A stretch of DNA of 64,000 bases. Source: Didymella arachidicola (lineage: Eukaryota; Ascomycota; Dothideomycetes; Pleosporales; Didymellaceae). Below the pieces are notes generated by a model. It did not search any database. It was given only the letters and a program-made list of their open reading frames with translations, and was not told where the DNA came from. Shown here one piece after another: positions 61,320 to 64,000 of the stretch; position 1 is the stretch's first letter; every line of letters starts with the position of its first letter. Both the position numbers and the translations under genes were made by a program. The DNA lies in contig CM049993.1 of assembly GCA_016630955.3 (NCBI GenBank), forward strand, positions 496,001 to 560,000, given 5' to 3'.

Positions 61320-64000
61320 TATGGCGATCCAAACATGGGCGCATGTGAATACCACTTGCATCTTATCTTCCACAACTTGCGGCTTACGTACATCAAGCAG
61401 AGCATGTGTACGGTGCTGTGAATAGTCTTGCAGACGCCAAACACGCCGTGGTTTTTTAATCGCAACGACTCGTGTTACTTAGTTTGCGGTCGTAGGAATG
61501 TATGAAGCTGTCCATACTCGTTGCCTGGTTGCAGCTATCATGCTGGTGCATACAGGTGGGATTCTAGGACAGGCACGGATCTCTGCCTTTCGGCTTACAG
61601 GAGTAATTTCAAGCACTCTCTCGATTGATCACGTGGTTGAAAGTGTCGTGGTGTTATCTGCTACTAGTTTGCGGGAACTCACAGACGTCGTTAATCTTTC
61701 TTATAGGCAGCTTTGCAAAGGTCCATTCACGGTAATTGTATGCCGTACCACGAGGGTCTTTGATAGTTGTATGTCCTCGGAACGTCAGATTCTGTGTACT
61801 TTGATCTACGATCTTGTGGCACTAACTTCCAGACGGCGCCTGCCGCGAGGCACGGGAGTTAAAACTTAAGGATACGTCTATGAAGCGCTCCCCGAAATGA
61901 AGTGACCTGCCAACTCTGCAGAGCAGCCTAATGCAAGCTGCAAGCGCGCAATTTTAAGCCACTAGAGAGCGCCGGGGTGCTGATAGTTGTGGATGCATGT
62001 ATGATCTTGACGTTCACAAAATTCCATAATCTCTGGAGTGGAGTCTACAATTAGCGGGCCAAGACCAGTTTGGATGGGGCAGGTACGAGTTACACCGTCA
62101 AGCGATGACCAAATCGAGCCTCACTTTCGCGCTTCACGAGGCTCGGCTATAGAGATCCGACGACCTGGTATCGATGGGGCCAATCCCGAGTCGGCAGGAA
62201 CCAAGCTGATCCGCTCTGCAGGGACAGAGCAGTTGAGGTTTGGGTGCTTTGCGTGACACACGCGACATAGGTGGTCAAAAGGGATAGATTCTGACTGACC
62301 ACTAAGCGCAGGAGAACTCCGCTGGTACCGCCAGAGAAGCATACTCCAGAGGGGCAAACAAAACACGCAGCGCCGCAATGTCGTCTGCTGCAAGGCCGCC
62401 GCACTAAGGAACAGCTCTAGCGCGCTAATGTGGGGGAGATGACGGAAATGCCGTCGGGGAGCGTCCATCAGCGGCGAGCACTTGGTGAGCGTTGTCTCGA
62501 CCTGCGTCTGCAACAGGTGCAGGGTAAGAAGGCCCGATTAGCTTTGATCAGGCGAGGCCCACGTGCGATTACCATGAAAGGAATCGCCCAGGTTTTGCGT
62601 TGGGGTGGACGCAATGCATGTCTTCATAGCCACTGCGCTGGGTCAGGCCGCTGTTGGCCTTTTCAGCGCTCCAATATTGACGATTCATCCATTGCGCGTA
62701 CCGCCAATCGCATGAGCCAGTGACATTTGTTGTGCGACAGTCGCAGCGACAGTGCAGGCCTCCGCTCATGATGACGCGTGTGGAAATGAATCAAAACTCT
62801 CCTCAGGGCCTCCTTAGCGAGATGAACGATTGAGGAGAAAGGACTCCTTTCCTGAGGCCATCTGTCGCAGCGTGACCGCACTCAGTGCAAGTGCCGGCGC
62901 CAGCAAATCACGCCAGCGTCATCCCTGTGTTCCCTGCGGACTTGTTGCAACAGCGAATATCGTCTGCGCGGAGGTGGAAGGGCCACTGCTGAAGTCGCCG
63001 TATGCTGGAACGTCACAGCATTGCGAGCAGCGCCGCCATTCGTGCGTCTCCACTAAGCGCGTCAGCTTTTGGCTTCAGGCATTTCGGCCCTGTCTCCACG
63101 AACGTCCTCGTCATCTCAGGTCCAGCGATGTTGATATGGAAAGGTACCCCTGATGCGACCGCGTTCCCCAGGCGTCGTTCCAGCGCACAGAGCCGGGCTA
63201 AATTGACGTCTCCGGCTCCTGCAGCGTGCATCCAGGTGGGCCCCTTACAGATGAACCCCTCGGAACAGAGTGCGATGGCCGACTAGGTAGCCGCCAAAAC
63301 TGCCGTCGACAGTTTCCAAGGTTCACGGGCACAAAGACTCAAGCCCGACTAGCATTGTGGACTATGCCCGCTGCTGACGCTAGGCGGCGGCTACCGTCGT
63401 GTCATCGGCCTGGCTGTCAACCATCGATGGTATGGTGGGATTGAAAATGTCCGTGGGTCGGAGCAAGACGACACCGCACGGACTCCTCGATCAGGCGAGC
63501 GAGCTTTCATCCATCCCGCACATCAGTTGGTCTGTACAGGGATCTGGCAATCCCTCCTTCCACACTGGCACAAGATCGTCTTATGGAGGCCAAGCCACCA
63601 GGATGCCTGCAAAATCCTCTGGCGAAATAGGTGATTGGGCACTCGAACGCAGCAGGCCCAGTATGGCAATAGCGTGTGTCGCCTCGCCACTTTTTATTCA
63701 CCCACCCAATTCAGCCAAACAGCGTGTCCCAAAGTTGAACTTCAAGTCCCTAAATCTTTTCGTGTCCTGCGGACTTTGCTTCTGACGCCGCTGGTCATGA
63801 AAGTGGTCCCTGCGGTGGCAGCTAGCTTACATACAGGACAGTGCACCAGTGCTTCACCATCTCTCCAACCTGGGTCTTCACTTCTGGACTCGGACCATTA
63901 CTGTTGTTTCGCCCTAACCCGTCGGATTATCGCTCATAATACCCATTGCGCCTAAAGACCCATGGCATGGTCGATCGCCCGCAATCGCCTCCGCCAACTG
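61320..64000. other. Right-hand stretch without supported genes
   Basis: 2.7 kb. The longest ATG frame on the plus strand (61498-61869, 123 codons) matches nothing I know. In 63300-63700 a minus-strand frame reads coding-like between stops (CTDQLMCGMDESSL, GVVLLRPTDIFNPTIPSMV), which may be a relic of a gene, but no family is recognised and stops interrupt it. No TIRs or further transposase sequence seen. Confidence 0.4.

Noticed and set aside
63013..63701. Coding-like minus-strand fragments near the right edge
   Set aside because: Interrupted by stops in each frame and matching no family I recognise; kept only as a possible relic in the intergenic note.

Overview
The window is nuclear DNA of a filamentous ascomycete (Pezizomycotina, most likely a dothideomycete; the class is an inference). 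Genes lie on both strands, introns are mostly 47-60 nt with GT..AG ends and CTAAC/CTGAC-like branch sites, and the gene set is typical of such fungi. No rRNA, tRNA, CRISPR array or plasmid-type feature was seen.

Layout. 1-1685: 3' part of a KRE6/SKN1 cell-wall glucan synthesis gene. 4.9-9.8 kb: housekeeping cluster with ribosomal protein eL43 (four exons), RNase P/MRP subunit Pop1, and a J-like protein facing Pop1 across a shared promoter region. 10.4-19.1 kb: a secreted two-domain fasciclin protein, glutamate decarboxylase, a DASH-type cryptochrome with a presequence-like N-terminus and an RGG tail, and a secreted DJ-1/PfpI protein. 20.2-35.1 kb: a transposon-rich block with four pogo/Fot1-like DNA transposons in two abutting pairs; an MFS transporter and an LtrA-like membrane protein lie between the pairs. 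35.7-50.8 kb: a GAS2-domain cytoskeletal protein, a secreted M28 peptidase of the glutamate carboxypeptidase II type, a GDSL-like protein, an HMG-box regulator, and a GC-rich HSL-type alpha/beta hydrolase. 53.6-57.6 kb: a small Cys-rich protein, a larger protein of unknown function and an O-methyltransferase. 59.5-61.3 kb: a fifth, apparently intact pogo-like element. The last 2.7 kb has no gene I can support.

The strongest signal is the transposon organisation. Five elements belong to two subfamilies. Elements 1, 2 and 5 are about 1.85 kb, with TIRs beginning ACGT and a C-terminal zinc knuckle. Elements 3 and 4 are about 2.1 kb, with TIRs containing GTGTC near the tip and a basic coiled-coil tail. 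Elements 1+2 and elements 3+4 each sit end to end with exactly one TA dinucleotide between them, so that TA serves as target-site duplication for both partners. In each pair one member is more decayed than the other, which fits younger copies landing at the tip of older ones. All five TIRs share a design: a short terminal tip followed by two tandem copies of an element-specific module with a 16-18 bp period. The 3+4 pair also appears to split a small host gene whose reading frame resumes on the other side.

There is no obvious operon-like or biosynthetic cluster; the host genes look like unrelated neighbours. Gene models were spliced by hand from splice signals and protein-family continuity, so exact exon ends, and especially start codons, remain predictions.
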